Assembly: GCF_000284415.1 (NCBI RefSeq)
Contig: NC_017059.1
Location: 1,819,520 to 1,862,426, forward strand
Length of the DNA: 42,907 bases
Direction of reading: 5' to 3'
Origin: Pararhodospirillum photometricum DSM 122
Lineage (GTDB): Bacteria; Pseudomonadota; Alphaproteobacteria; Rhodospirillales; Rhodospirillaceae
Shown: positions 7,571-17,758 of the stretch, piece by piece
Layout of the letters: every line of letters starts with the position of its first letter
Position numbering within the stretch: the stretch's first letter is position 1
Position numbers and translations under genes: made by a program
The notes under the pieces: model-generated
The model's input: only the letters and a program-made list of their open reading frames with translations
What the model was told of the DNA's origin: nothing
The model's database searches: none

Positions 7571-9100
7571 ATGATCCAGGGCAGAAGCCCCCCACGGAAT
7601 AAACGCTTCCCTGCCGCCCTCGGGATCTATGGAATCATGTTTGCGGCCCTGGCCGGGGCTGGTTTGTGGCTGACTGTGGATTTGCGCGACAGCCGCACCC
7701 GCCTCCTCCAGGAACGCTCCGATCTTGCGCTGCAAAAAAGCCAGTTCATGAGCCAATGGTTCGGCACCACCTTGGTGGCCGTGGACTATGTGTTACGCGA
7801 TATCCAGGAAAAACTCGGCCCCGACGACCTGCCCGCCCCCTCCCCCGACCGCCAGCGTGCCCTGGGCGTCTGGCTCCAGGAAAAGGCGGCCAGCGTTCCC
7901 GGAGTGGTCGGCATCTCGGTATATGGGGCCGACTGCGTTTTTGTCGCCGCCGCCGACCCCCATCTGATCGGTTTCAAAAGCCACCAAAAAATCTGTGACA
8001 CCCCCGACCCGGCCCTCGACCAGCACTCCTCGATCCAGTACATCCCGGCCGAAAAATCAGCGTCGCGGCGCCCCTCAATCCTGATCTCGCGCAATAACAT
8101 CACCGCGGATGGAACCCTCCAAGGGGGCGTCCTCGCAGCCATCGACCTTTCGTTTACCCAAAGCTGGATCTCGTCGATCGTCATCGACCCCAGCGAGGTG
8201 GTCGCCCTGGTTGATGGCGAGGGAACCTTGCTTGCACGCAACCCCCCTTTGCCCACCGCCATCGGCCGACGCGCCCCCCTACCTCCCCAGCCCGCCTTCG
8301 GCCGACAGCGCTCCAGCATCACGTTCGAGGCCACCTCGCCTTGGGACAACCGTCGGCGAACTTATGCCCTCAGCAAAATCGAAAACATCCCTATGGTCCT
8401 GATCGTTGGCTTCGATCTCGAGGGCAGCCTGGGGGAGTGGGAGCGCCGGGCGTGGCAGCTCGCCGGCGGGTTGCTGGCCCTGGTCATCCTCGCCGCCCTT
8501 GCCCTGCACGCCCATCTGGTGGCCGTGCGCCAACGTGAGGATTTGCGCATCCTCGCCACGACCGATGCCCTCACGGGGGTGGCCAACCGACGCCAGTTCA
8601 TGACCATCGGCAGTCATGAGGTGGCCCGAGCTCGACGCTACACCGCCACCTTGGCCGTCTTCATGGTCGATATCGACCACTTCAAGACCATCAATGACAC
8701 CTGGGGCCACCCAACGGGCGATCGCGCCATCCAGGCCCTGGCCTCGACCATGGCCGCCGTAACGCGCGATCTTGATGTGGTCGGCCGCCTGGGAGGCGAG
8801 GAGTTCGCGATCATTTTGCCCGAAACCGACGCCCAGGGAGCCTTGATCCTGGCCGACCGCCTGCGCTCCACCGTGGAGCAGCAAACAACCGTGCTCTCAA
8901 CCACCGCCCACCCGGTCCGCCTGACCGTCAGTATCGGCGTGACCACCTTGCAACCGGCCGATACCGGGTTTGAAGATCTGTTAGGCCGAGCCGACAAAGC
9001 GCTCTATGCCGCCAAAGCCGCTGGGCGCAATCGGGTCGTGAGCCTGTCGGACCCAGGACCGGTCCTCGATCCCGCGCAGGACGGATATCAGACGAGGTGA
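7571..9100 (+). CDS. Membrane-bound diguanylate cyclase (periplasmic sensor + GGDEF)
   Basis: Makes cyclic di-GMP from GTP in response to a signal sensed outside the inner membrane. Two membrane segments (about residues 15-38 and 297-318) flank a ~260-residue periplasmic region of the Cache/PDC type. The GGDEF domain starts near residue 330 (TTDALTGVANRRQF) with the active-site motif GGEEF near residue 407. An RDLD sequence precedes GGEEF by five residues, matching the RxxD inhibitory site, so product inhibition is likely. The start at ATG 7571 has only a weak GGA upstream; the next ATG (7637) would cut the first membrane helix. The gene ends at a strong hairpin shared with the convergent terD. 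Confidence 0.9.
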   Translation: MIQGRSPPRNKRFPAALGIYGIMFAALAGAGLWLTVDLRDSRTRLLQERSDLALQKSQFMSQWFGTTLVAVDYVLRDIQEKLGPDDLPAPSPDRQRALGVWLQEKAASVPGVVGISVYGADCVFVAAADPHLIGFKSHQKICDTPDPALDQHSSIQYIPAEKSASRRPSILISRNNITADGTLQGGVLAAIDLSFTQSWISSIVIDPSEVVALVDGEGTLLARNPPLPTAIGRRAPLPPQPAFGRQRSSITFEATSPWDNRRRTYALSKIENIPMVLIVGFDLEGSLGEWERRAWQLAGGLLALVILAALALHAHLVAVRQREDLRILATTDALTGVANRRQFMTIGSHEVARARRYTATLAVFMVDIDHFKTINDTWGHPTGDRAIQALASTMAAVTRDLDVVGRLGGEEFAIILPETDAQGALILADRLRSTVEQQTTVLSTTAHPVRLTVSIGVTTLQPADTGFEDLLGRADKALYAAKAAGRNRVVSLSDPGPVLDPAQDGYQTR

Positions 9101-9135
9101 CGCGGGGCTGCCGCCCCAGCGGCAAGCCCCGCGTC
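9099..9135. terminator. Bidirectional hairpin between cyclase and terD
   Basis: An 11-bp perfect stem GACGCGGGGCT (9099-9109) / AGCCCCGCGTC (9125-9135), extended inside by GCCGC/GCGGC. It sits exactly between two convergent stop codons (9100 and 9143). There is no T-tract, so an intrinsic terminator is inferred from position and stability only. Confidence 0.6.
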
Positions 9136-9142
9136 GCCAGAC

Positions 9143-9721
9143 TTAACCCACGTTAATGCCGTACTGGGTGCACATCGCGGCGAGACCGCCGGCGTAGCCT
9201 TGGCCCACGGCCCGGAACTTCCATTCGGCGCCGTGACGATAGACCTCGCCAAACACCATGGCCGTTTCGGTGCTGGAATCCTCGCTGAGATCGAAGCGGG
9301 CGATCTCGACGCCGGTTTCGTCGTTGACGACCCGAATGAAAGCGTTACGCACCTGCCCAAAGCTCTGGTGGCGCGCCTGGGCTTCGTGAATGGTGACGGT
9401 AATCGCAATGGTCTGGATCTCGGCCGAGACCTGATCGAGATTGACCTTGATCGCCTCGTCGTCGCCGTCACCCACGCCTGTGCGGTTGTCCCCCGTATGC
9501 TCGACCGAGCCATCGGCAGACTTCAGGTTGTTGTAAAAAATAAAAGCCGAGTCATTGGGCACCTTACCGGTAGCACCCAGCAGGAAAGCCGAGGCATCCA
9601 GGTCGAAATCGGCGCCGTCGGTGGCGCGGACGTCCCAGCCCAGACCGATCAGGATCCGCTTCAAGCTGGGATCGCTCTTGGACAGGCTGACATTACCGCC
9701 CTTGCTCAACGAAATCGCCAT
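9143..9721 (-). CDS. terD: TerD-family calcium-binding stress protein
   Basis: TerD-domain protein of the tellurite/stress-resistance family; these small cytoplasmic proteins bind Ca2+ and associate with the membrane. The 192-residue product has the classic start [37 protein letters not shown] with the first acidic Ca2+ loop, and the second loop [17 protein letters not shown], ending with the family's [19 protein letters not shown]. Length equals the family norm. AGGAGG lies five bases before ATG 9721, which decides it over the adjacent ATG at 9724. It is the last gene of a minus-strand run clpB - membrane protein - terD. No other ter genes (terB, terC, terZ) are in the window. Confidence 0.95.
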   Translation of the reverse strand: MAISLSKGGNVSLSKSDPSLKRILIGLGWDVRATDGADFDLDASAFLLGATGKVPNDSAFIFYNNLKSADGSVEHTGDNRTGVGDGDDEAIKVNLDQVSAEIQTIAITVTIHEAQARHQSFGQVRNAFIRVVNDETGVEIARFDLSEDSSTETAMVFGEVYRHGAEWKFRAVGQGYAGGLAAMCTQYGINVG

Positions 9722-9783
9722 CATCTCCTCCTCTTGATAAAAACACTGCTCATGCGCGGCGACAGGGCCCCAACCCCACCGGG

Positions 9784-10803
9784 CTACCCCGCGCCCCGTC
9801 CGCCGGCCACCCGATGGACCGCCACCAATAGATCCACCAGATCGAAAACCCGCGCGACATAGTGATCGCGCAACACCAGTGGTCGATCGCCGTCGCCTCG
9901 GAGATCGGCCTCCAGGGTATCGACCAGCCGGTGCAAGCGCCGTTGATGCAGCCCCAGGGCGCGCTGGAGCGGATCGGCCACCACGCCGGCGAAAGCGCCG
10001 ACCACGGCTGCCGCACTCATCACGGTGGCCGCCGAGGCCGCCAGCACCGCCCCCGAGGCAGCTGCCGGCATCACCCCATGCCACAAGGCCCCAACCCCGG
10101 GCCCCAAGGGAAAGCTCGCCACCGCCAGCTTCTGCGCCACCATCCCGGCCAAGGCCGTGGACAAGCCCCAGGTCCCCGGCGTCAGATGGTGGGTCACGGC
10201 CATCCCGGCCCCCAGACAGGCCAGCGTGCTCACCATGTCGGCAGCAGCGGCGCGCCCCCCGACATAAGCCTTGAGCGCGGCGGTCAGCCGGGCCCGAAAG
10301 ACCGGATCGTCGCCCCGGGCGGCCACGGCCCGCGCCGCGCTCAAAGCCAGCTCGGCCAGCAGCGGTTCGCTCAAAACGGCCTCGGCCAGCGCGTCCCGGG
10401 TCGTCACCCGCCCGCCCCCGGCCTCAAAGGGCAGTTCAAGAAAATCGCGGTACAGCCGAAAGCTGATCTCGCGCCCGACGTCGGTGGGCAGCATCAAGGT
10501 CAGACGCCCCAGGCGCGTCCCCAGCCGCCCGGCCGGACGCCAGTGCCGCCCCACGGCCTCCAGCCCCCGGGCCGACGCCATCAAAGAGACCTGCGGCACG
10601 GCCAGCAAGGCATTGAGGGGGGCGCGGGCCACATCCCAGCCAAGAGCGTGGCGATGGAGATCCAAGCTCGGCCCCCAGGAGTAGGTGGCGTCCACAAAGG
10701 ACTCCACCCGCTCTCGACGCGCCGCCACGTAGCGGACCGCCGCGCAATCAACGGCGGCTTCTACCGCGGCCGCACTAACAGACAAGGCGGGCAGCGGGCT
10801 CAC
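9784..10803 (-). CDS. Unrecognised membrane-associated protein between clpB and terD
   Basis: I do not recognise the family with confidence. The 339-residue protein is Ala/Leu/Arg-rich. An N-terminal amphipathic half contains [34 protein letters not shown]; residues about 195-275 form two or three hydrophobic segments; the C-terminal ~50 residues are charged ([19 protein letters not shown]). It starts at GTG 10803, one base after the clpB stop codon, and terD follows 62 bases later, so it is very likely co-transcribed with both and linked to envelope or protein stress. It may belong to one of the uncharacterised DUF families that accompany terD, which I cannot verify here. Codon use looks like the neighbours. 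Confidence 0.7.
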   Translation of the reverse strand: MSPLPALSVSAAAVEAAVDCAAVRYVAARRERVESFVDATYSWGPSLDLHRHALGWDVARAPLNALLAVPQVSLMASARGLEAVGRHWRPAGRLGTRLGRLTLMLPTDVGREISFRLYRDFLELPFEAGGGRVTTRDALAEAVLSEPLLAELALSAARAVAARGDDPVFRARLTAALKAYVGGRAAAADMVSTLACLGAGMAVTHHLTPGTWGLSTALAGMVAQKLAVASFPLGPGVGALWHGVMPAAASGAVLAASAATVMSAAAVVGAFAGVVADPLQRALGLHQRRLHRLVDTLEADLRGDGDRPLVLRDHYVARVFDLVDLLVAVHRVAGGRGAG

Positions 10804-10804
10804 C

Positions 10805-13402
10805 TTACCACGCGCTCACTGGGCCCAAGGACTGGTCGTTGACCACCAGCCCCCACTCGTTGGCCGAGACCCGCACCGTATCGCCATCGACCAAGCGGCC
10901 GTCGAGCACCATGGTCGCCAAAGGGTTCTCCAAGGCACGCTGCAACACCCGCTTGAGCGGGCGCGCGCCGTAGGCCGGATCGTAGCCGTGCTCGGCCAGC
11001 CAGTCCCGCGCCTGAGGGTCGATCTCCAGGGCCATTTTGCGCTCCTTGAGCCGCTCGGCCAACCGTTTGGTCTGGATCTCGACAATGCCGGCCATGTTTT
11101 CCCGGAACAGGCGATGGAAGAGCAGGATTTCGTCCAAACGATTGAGAAACTCGGGCCGAAAAGCCAGCCGCACCTCGGCCATGACCGCGTCGCGGACCAT
11201 GGCGGAGTCCTCGCCCTCGGGCTGACCGGCCAGCACCTCGGCCCCCAGATTGGAGGTCAAGACGATCAAGGTATTGCGAAAGTCCACGGTCCGGCCCTGG
11301 CCATCGGTCAGGCGGCCGTCGTCGAGGACCTGCAACAAGACATTGAACACGTCGGGATGAGCTTTTTCCACCTCGTCGAACAAAATCACCTGATAGGGCC
11401 GACGGCGTACCGCCTCGGTCAAGGCGCCGCCTTCGTCATAGCCCACGTAGCCCGGCGGCGCGCCGATCAGCCGCGAGACCGCGTGCTTTTCCATGTATTC
11501 CGACATGTCGATGCGGACCATGGCCTGCTCGTCGTCGAACAAGAAGGCGGCCAACGCCCGGGTCAGTTCGGTCTTGCCGACGCCGGTCGGCCCCAGGAAC
11601 AAGAAGGAGCCGATGGGCCGGTTGGGATCGCCCAGACCGGCGCGCGCCCGGCGCACGGCGTTGGATACGGCAACCACCGCCTCGCGCTGCCCCACCACTC
11701 GGGCCGCCAGTGCCTCCTCCATGGCCAACAACTTCTCCCGCTCGCCGGCCAGCATGCGGTCCACCGGAATGCCAGTCCAGCGCGAGACGACCTGAGCGAT
11801 GGTCTCCTCGCTCACCACCTCGTTGACCAAGCGCCCCCCCTTGTCGGTGGATTCGGCCTCGGCGAGATCGCGGGTCAGGGACGGAATAATCCCGTATTCC
11901 AGTTCGCCGGCCCGCGCCCAGTCGGCCTGACGGCGGGCGGTGTCGAGATCGAGCCGGGCCTGTTCCAGGCGTTCCTTGAGCCGGGTGGCATCGGCCAAGC
12001 CGCCCTTTTCCCGCTCCCAGGCGTCAAGCAGGACCTGGGCCTGGGACTCCAGATCAGCCAATTCGCCTTCCAGATCGTTCAAGCGCTGGCGCGACGGCGC
12101 GTCGGTTTCCTTGCGCAGGGCCTCGCGCTCGATCTTGAGCTGGATCACCCGGCGGTCGAGTTCATCCAAGGCCTCGGGCTTGCTGTCCACCTGCATGCGC
12201 AAGCGGCTTGCCGCCTCGTCCATCAGATCGATGGCCTTATCGGGCAAGAAACGATCGGCAATATAGCGGTCTGATAAGGTGGCCGCCGCCACCAAGGCGG
12301 AATCGCTGATGCGGATCCCGTGGTGGAGTTCGTATTTTTCCTTGAGGCCGCGCAAAATGGAAATGGTATCGGTCACCGTGGGCTCGGCCACGAACACCGG
12401 CTGGAAGCGCCGAGCCAGGGCCGCGTCCTTTTCGATGTGCTTGCGATACTCATCCAGGGTCGTGGCCCCCACGCAATGCAGTTCGCCCCGCGCCAGGGCG
12501 GGCTTGAGCAGATTGGAGGCATCCATCGCCCCCTCGGCCGCACCTGCGCCGACCAGGGTGTGCAGTTCGTCGATGAACAAGATGATCTCGCCCTCGCGCG
12601 CGCTCACCTCGGTCAAGATCGCCTTGAGCCGCTCCTCGAACTCGCCGCGATACTTGGCGCCGGCCACCAGGGCGCCCAGGTCGAGGGCCATCAGGCGCTT
12701 GTGGCGCAGGCTTTCGGGAATGTCGCCGTTGACGATGCGCAGGGCCAAGCCTTCAATGATCGCGGTCTTGCCCACGCCGGGTTCGCCGATCAGCACCGGA
12801 TTGTTTTTGGTGCGCCGCGAGAGAACCTGAATGGTGCGCCGGATTTCCTCGTCGCGACCAATCACCGGATCGAGCTTGCCGTCGTGCGCCGCCTGGGTCA
12901 GGTCACGGGCGTAGCGCTTGAGGGCGTCATACTGGTTTTCCGCGCCGGCCGAGGTGGCGGTGCGGCCCTTGCGCAGGGTTTCGATCGCGCGGTTCAGGCC
13001 TTGCGGGGTCACGCCGGCGTCGGCCAGCACCCGCTGGGCCGGGGTCCCCTGGGCCAAGGCCAAGGCGAGCAACAGGCGTTCGACGGTGACAACACTGTCG
13101 CCGGCTTTCTCGGCCAGTTGCCCGGCCTGATCCAGGACCCGGGCCAGGGGCTGGCCCCAATACATTTGGGTAGCGCCTTCCACCTTGGGCAGGCGCAGAA
13201 CTTCCTGGTCGATGGCCTTGCCGGCGCGCTCGGCATCACCGCCAGCGGCGGTGATCAAGCCGGCCGCCATGCCTTCTTTGTCGTCGAGCAGGGCCTTCAG
13301 GAGGTGCTCCGGGGTGACCTGCTGGTGGGTTTCGCGCAACGCAATGGTCTGCGCAGCCTGAAGGAACCCTTTGGAGCGATCCGTCAGTTTTTCGAGATCC
13401 AT
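10805..13402 (-). CDS. clpB: ATP-dependent chaperone ClpB
   Basis: Hsp100 disaggregase that with DnaK extracts and refolds aggregated proteins. The 865-residue product contains the Clp N domain, NBD1 with Walker A GEPGVGKT and Walker [15 protein letters not shown], the long coiled-coil M domain (about 400-525, rich in E/R/L), and NBD2 with GPTGVGKT and [10 protein letters not shown]. Length matches ClpB (857 in E. coli). The start ATG 13402 ([15 protein letters not shown]) has GAGGCGG upstream; the open frame further upstream is untranslated leader. A sigma-32-like promoter lies at 13484-13511. The next gene starts one base after its stop. Confidence 0.97.
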   Translation of the reverse strand: MDLEKLTDRSKGFLQAAQTIALRETHQQVTPEHLLKALLDDKEGMAAGLITAAGGDAERAGKAIDQEVLRLPKVEGATQMYWGQPLARVLDQAGQLAEKAGDSVVTVERLLLALALAQGTPAQRVLADAGVTPQGLNRAIETLRKGRTATSAGAENQYDALKRYARDLTQAAHDGKLDPVIGRDEEIRRTIQVLSRRTKNNPVLIGEPGVGKTAIIEGLALRIVNGDIPESLRHKRLMALDLGALVAGAKYRGEFEERLKAILTEVSAREGEIILFIDELHTLVGAGAAEGAMDASNLLKPALARGELHCVGATTLDEYRKHIEKDAALARRFQPVFVAEPTVTDTISILRGLKEKYELHHGIRISDSALVAAATLSDRYIADRFLPDKAIDLMDEAASRLRMQVDSKPEALDELDRRVIQLKIEREALRKETDAPSRQRLNDLEGELADLESQAQVLLDAWEREKGGLADATRLKERLEQARLDLDTARRQADWARAGELEYGIIPSLTRDLAEAESTDKGGRLVNEVVSEETIAQVVSRWTGIPVDRMLAGEREKLLAMEEALAARVVGQREAVVAVSNAVRRARAGLGDPNRPIGSFLFLGPTGVGKTELTRALAAFLFDDEQAMVRIDMSEYMEKHAVSRLIGAPPGYVGYDEGGALTEAVRRRPYQVILFDEVEKAHPDVFNVLLQVLDDGRLTDGQGRTVDFRNTLIVLTSNLGAEVLAGQPEGEDSAMVRDAVMAEVRLAFRPEFLNRLDEILLFHRLFRENMAGIVEIQTKRLAERLKERKMALEIDPQARDWLAEHGYDPAYGARPLKRVLQRALENPLATMVLDGRLVDGDTVRVSANEWGLVVNDQSLGPVSAW

Positions 13403-13483
13403 GATCCGCCTCGGTGGTCTTTTGGACCGATGCCCCCGGGCCCCGTCGTGGGCACCCTTTGGGCAGCGTCCTTGTTGGCGTTG

Positions 13484-13511
13484 ATATGGGGGGGTTTTCT
13501 GGCGTCGCAAC
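13484..13511 (-). promoter_or_regulatory. Heat-shock (sigma-32/RpoH-type) promoter for clpB
   Basis: On the minus strand GTTGCGA (13511-13505) is followed after 13 bases by CCCCATAT (13491-13484). The RpoH consensus is CTTGAAA, 13-15 bases, CCCCATNT, so the -10 box fits well and the -35 shares TTG and the final A. It lies about 80 bases ahead of the clpB start, the right place for a heat-shock gene. Pattern match only. Confidence 0.5.
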
Positions 13512-13529
13512 ACCTAAGACACGGCCAGC

Positions 13530-13573
13530 AAAAAAGGGAAGGCTGGGGAGGCGCGGCCTCCCCAAACCCCTCG
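13530..13573 (+). repeat. Palindromic intergenic element, copy 3 (forward)
   Basis: AAAAAGGGAAGGCT precedes the stem GGGGAGGC (13545-13552), loop GCG, GCCTCCCC (13556-13563), then AAACCCCTCGG. It sits between the truncated MBL gene's stop and the clpB promoter, both genes reading leftward. Confidence 0.88.
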
Positions 13574-13589
13574 GCTTGTTGGGGCCGGG

Positions 13590-14084
13590 TTAGAAGTGGG
13601 GGCCCAGGAACGGATTGCTCGCCCTCTCCTCGCCCAGGGTGGAGCCTGGGCCGTGGCCGGGGATGAAGGCGACATCATCGCCCAGCGGCATCAGGCGGTC
13701 ACGGATGGAGGCCAAAAGTTGGGCGTGGTTGCTGCGCGGAAAATCGGTGCGGCCGACCGAGCCGCGAAAGAGCACATCCCCGACCAGGGCTAGGCGACGG
13801 GAGGGGGAGAAGTACACCACATGCCCCGGGGTATGGCCGGGACAGTGCAAGACATCCAAGGTCTCCTCGCCGACCGTCACCGTGTCCCCGTGGACAAGCC
13901 AGCGGGTGGGGGTGAAGGGCTCGCCCTCGTCGAGACCGAAATGCCGGGCCTGATCGGCCACCGCCTCGATCCAGAAGGCATCGTCTTGATGCGGCCCCTC
14001 AACGGGGAGGCCCAGGCGCCGCTGCAAGGTGGCAACGGCCCCCACGTGATCGACGTGGCCATGGGTGACCAGCAGACGCTCCAA
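13590..14084 (-). pseudogene. MBL-fold metallo-hydrolase, 5'-truncated at a tRNA scar
   Basis: Metallo-beta-lactamase-fold hydrolase of the glyoxalase II-like/YcbL type. It retains the metal motif THGHVDHVG, the third ligand His in [12 protein letters not shown], the bridging Asp in [19 protein letters not shown], and the C-terminal [13 protein letters not shown]. Family members carry about 45-55 residues before THxHxDH (the two beta-strands ending in DPGGD); here only five codons precede it, beginning with TTG at 14084 without a ribosome site. Immediately upstream the sequence switches into the first 52 bases of a tRNA-Lys gene. The 5' end has evidently been lost in the event that also truncated that tRNA. 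Most likely non-functional. Confidence 0.75.
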
Positions 14085-14093
14085 AGTAGCCCC

Positions 14094-14145
<52 letters not shown>

Positions 14146-14167
14146 TCAGAGGAGGGAAGGGGGGGAG

Positions 14168-14243
<76 letters not shown>

Positions 14244-14267
14244 CAATCCCCAAGATCGGTTTCACGA

Positions 14268-14343
<76 letters not shown>

Positions 14344-14480
14344 TGAAACCAACCGTTTCTCGAAGCCCCCACCGACGAAGTCGTTGTTTTCGTTGGTGGC
14401 CAGCGCCGAGGGACGGGTATTTACCAAGTTCAGCCCCTCCCGTAAAGCCCTTTTTTGCCCGAGAGCCGATTTTCCCCCCA

Positions 14481-14528
14481 AAAAGGAGAGGAGGGGTCTG
14501 GGGAGGCCCGCCTCCCCAGCCTTCCTTT
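14481..14528 (-). repeat. Palindromic intergenic element, copy 4 (reverse)
   Basis: GAGGGGTCT, then stem GGGGAGGC (14500-14507), loop CC, GCCTCCCC (14510-14517), then AGCCTTCC. This is the reverse complement of the usual flank order. It lies just beyond the rodA stop codon, upstream of the tRNA array. Confidence 0.85.
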
Positions 14529-14541
14529 CTATCCTTCCCCC

Positions 14542-15705
14542 TTAATCATCAAACGCCGCATGCCGCCCAATCTGCACATCGCGATGGACAAACACGCACA
14601 ACAGCAAGCCAAAGCCCATCAGCAGATTGATCAAGGCGGTGCCGCCGTAGCTGATGAGGGGCAGGGGCACCCCAACCACCGGGATGAGCCCCATGACCAT
14701 GGCGGTGTTGATGAACACATAGAGAAAGAACGTGGTGGTGACGCCTAGCGCGGTCAGGCGGCCGAACTGGTGACGACAGCGAAAGGCGATGGCAAAGCCG
14801 TAAACCAGCAAGACCACGTACAGCGAAAGCAGCAAAACCCCGCCGACCATGCCAAACTCCTCGGCCAGCATGGTGAAGATAAAGTCGGTCTGCTTTTCCG
14901 GTAAAAAGTTGAGGTGGGCCTGGGTGCCGCTCATGTAGCCCTTGCCGAACAGGCCCCCCGATCCAAGAGCAATCTTTGATTGTAAAATGTGGTACCCAGC
15001 CCCCAGCGGGTCGCGCTCGGGATTGAGGAAGGTCAGCACCCGCTGGCGCTGGTAATCGTGGAGAAACTCCCAGGCCACCGGAATCGCCGCCAGCGCCCCT
15101 AGGCCGGCCACGATGAACAACCACAAGCGAACCCCGGCCATCCACAGCATGCCGGCGGTGCCGGCGACGAGCATCAAGCCGGTCCCCAGGTCGGGTTGCT
15201 TGAGGACCAGGGCGAAGGGGACCAGAGCCATGAGGAGCGGGGGGATCAGGAAAGGCAGGCGGCGCACGTCGTCGAGGTGGGCGCCGTGGAAATAGCGGGC
15301 CAGCGACAGCACCAGGGCGATTTTCATCAGTTCGGAAGGCTGGAGCTGGAAAAAGCCCAGGTCGATCCAGCGCTGGGCCCCCATGCCGATGGTGCCCTTG
15401 ACCTCCACCGCCACCAGCAAGACCAGCACCACCACGTAGAACGTGTAGGCATAGCGCATCCAAAAGCGGATATCGACCAGGGCGATGCCGATCATGCCGA
15501 TCAGGCCGACAACAAGGCGTACCGCCTGGCGGTCGGCCCAGGGGTCCCAGTCGCCGCCGGCCGCCGAGTAGAGCATGCCCAAGCCGACGCACGAGGTCAG
15601 GGCCACCAGCAAGACCAGGGACCAGCTAATTTGCCAGAATTTTTCACTGAGCGAGAGGTCGCCGCGCCGCAGCCGGGCGCCGGCCACTTCATGGCCTAAT
15701 TTCAT
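14542..15705 (-). CDS. rodA: Rod-shape-determining SEDS protein RodA
   Basis: SEDS-family peptidoglycan glycosyltransferase that polymerises glycan strands for lateral wall growth, working with PBP2. The 387-residue product has about ten membrane helices and signature stretches: GAQRWIDLGFFQLQPSELMKIALVL, KQPDLGTGLML, NPERDPLGAGYHILQSKIALGSGGLFGKG, FLPEKQTDFIFTMLAEEFG, and the C-terminal VGVPLPLISYGGTALI (each a separate block). ATG 15705 overlaps the mrdA stop codon (ATGA), showing translational coupling. It is the last gene of mreC-mreD-mrdA-rodA and is followed by a palindromic element. Confidence 0.96.
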   Translation of the reverse strand: MKLGHEVAGARLRRGDLSLSEKFWQISWSLVLLVALTSCVGLGMLYSAAGGDWDPWADRQAVRLVVGLIGMIGIALVDIRFWMRYAYTFYVVVLVLLVAVEVKGTIGMGAQRWIDLGFFQLQPSELMKIALVLSLARYFHGAHLDDVRRLPFLIPPLLMALVPFALVLKQPDLGTGLMLVAGTAGMLWMAGVRLWLFIVAGLGALAAIPVAWEFLHDYQRQRVLTFLNPERDPLGAGYHILQSKIALGSGGLFGKGYMSGTQAHLNFLPEKQTDFIFTMLAEEFGMVGGVLLLSLYVVLLVYGFAIAFRCRHQFGRLTALGVTTTFFLYVFINTAMVMGLIPVVGVPLPLISYGGTALINLLMGFGLLLCVFVHRDVQIGRHAAFDD

Positions 15706-17753
15706 CGCACGATGATCTCCCCGGTATCGCCGGTTTCGTCGGCGCTGTCGTCGCCATCGGCGGCTCCATCGGCATCGGGCAGGGCGACCTGGGCAGCCGC
15801 GTAGGCCCGTTCCAAAAGGGCGCGTGCCTCGGGGGGGAGCGCGGCGACGGGGGTTTCCTCGCCGGGGCGGCGCCGGGCCGGATCGAGCCGCAAGGTTTCA
15901 AGCATGATGTCGCGGGCGATGGGGGCCGCCGCGCTGGAGCCGCCGCCGCCGTGTTCAACGCACAGGGCAAGGGCGTATTTGGGGGCGTTCTCCGGGGCGA
16001 AGCACACGAAAAGGGCGTGGTTGCGCAGTTCCCAGGGCAGGCTTTCTTCCTTGCGCACGCCGGTTTCGCGCTCGCGCATGGTGATGCGGCGCACCTGGGT
16101 GGTCCCGGTTTTGCCGCTCATTTCCCAGCCCGGAACCGGGATGGCCGCGGCGCGGGCCGTGCCGCGGGGGCCGTTGACCACCGCCGACATGCCGGCGCAC
16201 ACGACATCGAGGTGCATTTTGGCCAGCCCCATGGAGGCTGGGGGCGGGGGCTCGGGGGCGGCGTTGGCGGCCATGAAGCCGCCGGGCGGCGGCTTGGTGG
16301 GCATGCGCGACAAAATCGGATTGACCCGCAGGCCGCCGTTGGCAAGGCGGGCTGTCATCACGGCCAGTTGCAGCGGGGTGGTCAGGACATAGCCCTGACC
16401 GATACCGGCGTTGAGGGTTTCGCCCTGGTGCCAGGGTTCGCCCATGGTGGCGGTCTTCCAAGCGCGGCTGGGCATCAGGCCCAGGCGTTCACCGGGCAGG
16501 CCCAGGTTTTGCATCTCGCCGATGCCGAAGCGTTTGGCCATGTCGGCGATGCGGTCGATGCCGCAGCGCCGGGCCACCTCGTAGAAGTAGACGTCGCAGG
16601 ACTGGGCCAGGGCATCCACCAGATTGACCGAGCCGTGGCCACCGCGTTTCCAGCAGTGGAAGCGGTGCGAGCCCAACTGCATATGGCCGGGGCAAAACAC
16701 CGTTTGCTGCGGTTTGATCACCCCGGCTTCCAGGCCGGCCAGGGCCACCACCATCTTGAAGGTTGATCCCGGCGAGTATTGCCCGGCAATAGCCTTGTTG
16801 GTCAGGGGCGAGCGCGGGTTTTTGACCAGCTCCTGCCATTCCTGGCTCGACAGGCCGCGGGTGAAGGCGTTGGGATCATAGGCCGGGGTCGAGGCCAGGG
16901 CCAGCACCTCGCCGGTATGGACATCCATCACCACCACCGAGGCGCTTTCCTCGCCCAGGCGGTGCGAGGCGAATTCCTGTAAGCGCATGTCGATGGTCAA
17001 GACGACCTCGGCGCCCGAGCGCGCCTCCTCGGTCATCTGCTCGTCCATGACCCGGCCAAAGGCGTTGACCTCGACGCGGGTGGTGCCGCTTTGGCCGCGC
17101 AGGGCGAGGTCGTAGACCTTTTCAATGCCCTGCTTGCCGATGCGAAAGCCCGGCAGTTCCAGCAGGGGATCGCCGGTCAGTTCCTCTTCCGACACGCTGG
17201 AGACATAGCCCAGCAGGTGGGAGGCCAGCGCGCCTTGGGGGTAAAAGCGGGTCAGGCCTTCCTCAATGATGATGCCGGGGAGGCCGGGCTTGTTGACCTG
17301 GATGCTTGCCATCTCCTCCCAGGCCAGAGTCTCGCGGATGGTCACCGGCACAAAGGCCCGGCGCCGTTTGAGGTCGCGCTGGACCCGGGCCCGGTCGTAG
17401 TCGGAGAGGGGCACGATCTGGCCCAACGCGTCCAAGATGGCCGCCACCGCCGCCTCGCGCTGGGCCGAGGTGCGGGCCCGGCGGTAAATGTCCTCGCCGA
17501 TCAGGCTCACCCGGTAGTTCTGGCGGTTGATGGCCAGCGGCTCGCCAAAGCGATCGGTGATGTGACCGCGCGGCGGGGGAATCAGGCGCAGATTAAAGCG
17601 ATTGTCCTCGGCCAGGGTCTTGTAGCGATCGGATTCGACCACCTGAAGATAATAAAGGCGGCCCACCAGGGTGGCGATCAGGGCACTCTGGATGCCGCCC
17701 AGCATGGCGGCCCGCCGCGTGAACAGCTTCGTTCGATCGCCGTCGCGCTGCAT
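15702..17753 (-). CDS. mrdA: Penicillin-binding protein 2 (elongation transpeptidase)
   Basis: Class B PBP that cross-links peptidoglycan during elongation, partner of RodA. The 683-residue product has a single N-terminal membrane anchor, a PBP dimerisation/pedestal domain (GHITDRFGEPLAINRQNYRVSL) and a transpeptidase domain with SxxK in SPGSTFKM (near residue 330), an SCD triad in AQSCDVYFYEVARRCG (in the SxN position) and SGKTGTTQV. The C-terminal ~50 residues are acidic and low-complexity. The start ATG 17753 lies five bases past the mreD stop; the frame is open far upstream, but that part is antisense-like sequence overlapping mreD. Confidence 0.95.
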   Translation of the reverse strand: MQRDGDRTKLFTRRAAMLGGIQSALIATLVGRLYYLQVVESDRYKTLAEDNRFNLRLIPPPRGHITDRFGEPLAINRQNYRVSLIGEDIYRRARTSAQREAAVAAILDALGQIVPLSDYDRARVQRDLKRRRAFVPVTIRETLAWEEMASIQVNKPGLPGIIIEEGLTRFYPQGALASHLLGYVSSVSEEELTGDPLLELPGFRIGKQGIEKVYDLALRGQSGTTRVEVNAFGRVMDEQMTEEARSGAEVVLTIDMRLQEFASHRLGEESASVVVMDVHTGEVLALASTPAYDPNAFTRGLSSQEWQELVKNPRSPLTNKAIAGQYSPGSTFKMVVALAGLEAGVIKPQQTVFCPGHMQLGSHRFHCWKRGGHGSVNLVDALAQSCDVYFYEVARRCGIDRIADMAKRFGIGEMQNLGLPGERLGLMPSRAWKTATMGEPWHQGETLNAGIGQGYVLTTPLQLAVMTARLANGGLRVNPILSRMPTKPPPGGFMAANAAPEPPPPASMGLAKMHLDVVCAGMSAVVNGPRGTARAAAIPVPGWEMSGKTGTTQVRRITMRERETGVRKEESLPWELRNHALFVCFAPENAPKYALALCVEHGGGGSSAAAPIARDIMLETLRLDPARRRPGEETPVAALPPEARALLERAYAAAQVALPDADGAADGDDSADETGDTGEIIVR

Positions 17754-17758
17754 AACCC

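Noticed and set aside
7277..7756. 159-codon minus-strand frame in the flhF-cyclase intergenic region
   Set aside because: Overlaps the start of the cyclase gene and encodes no recognisable motif; no ribosome site.
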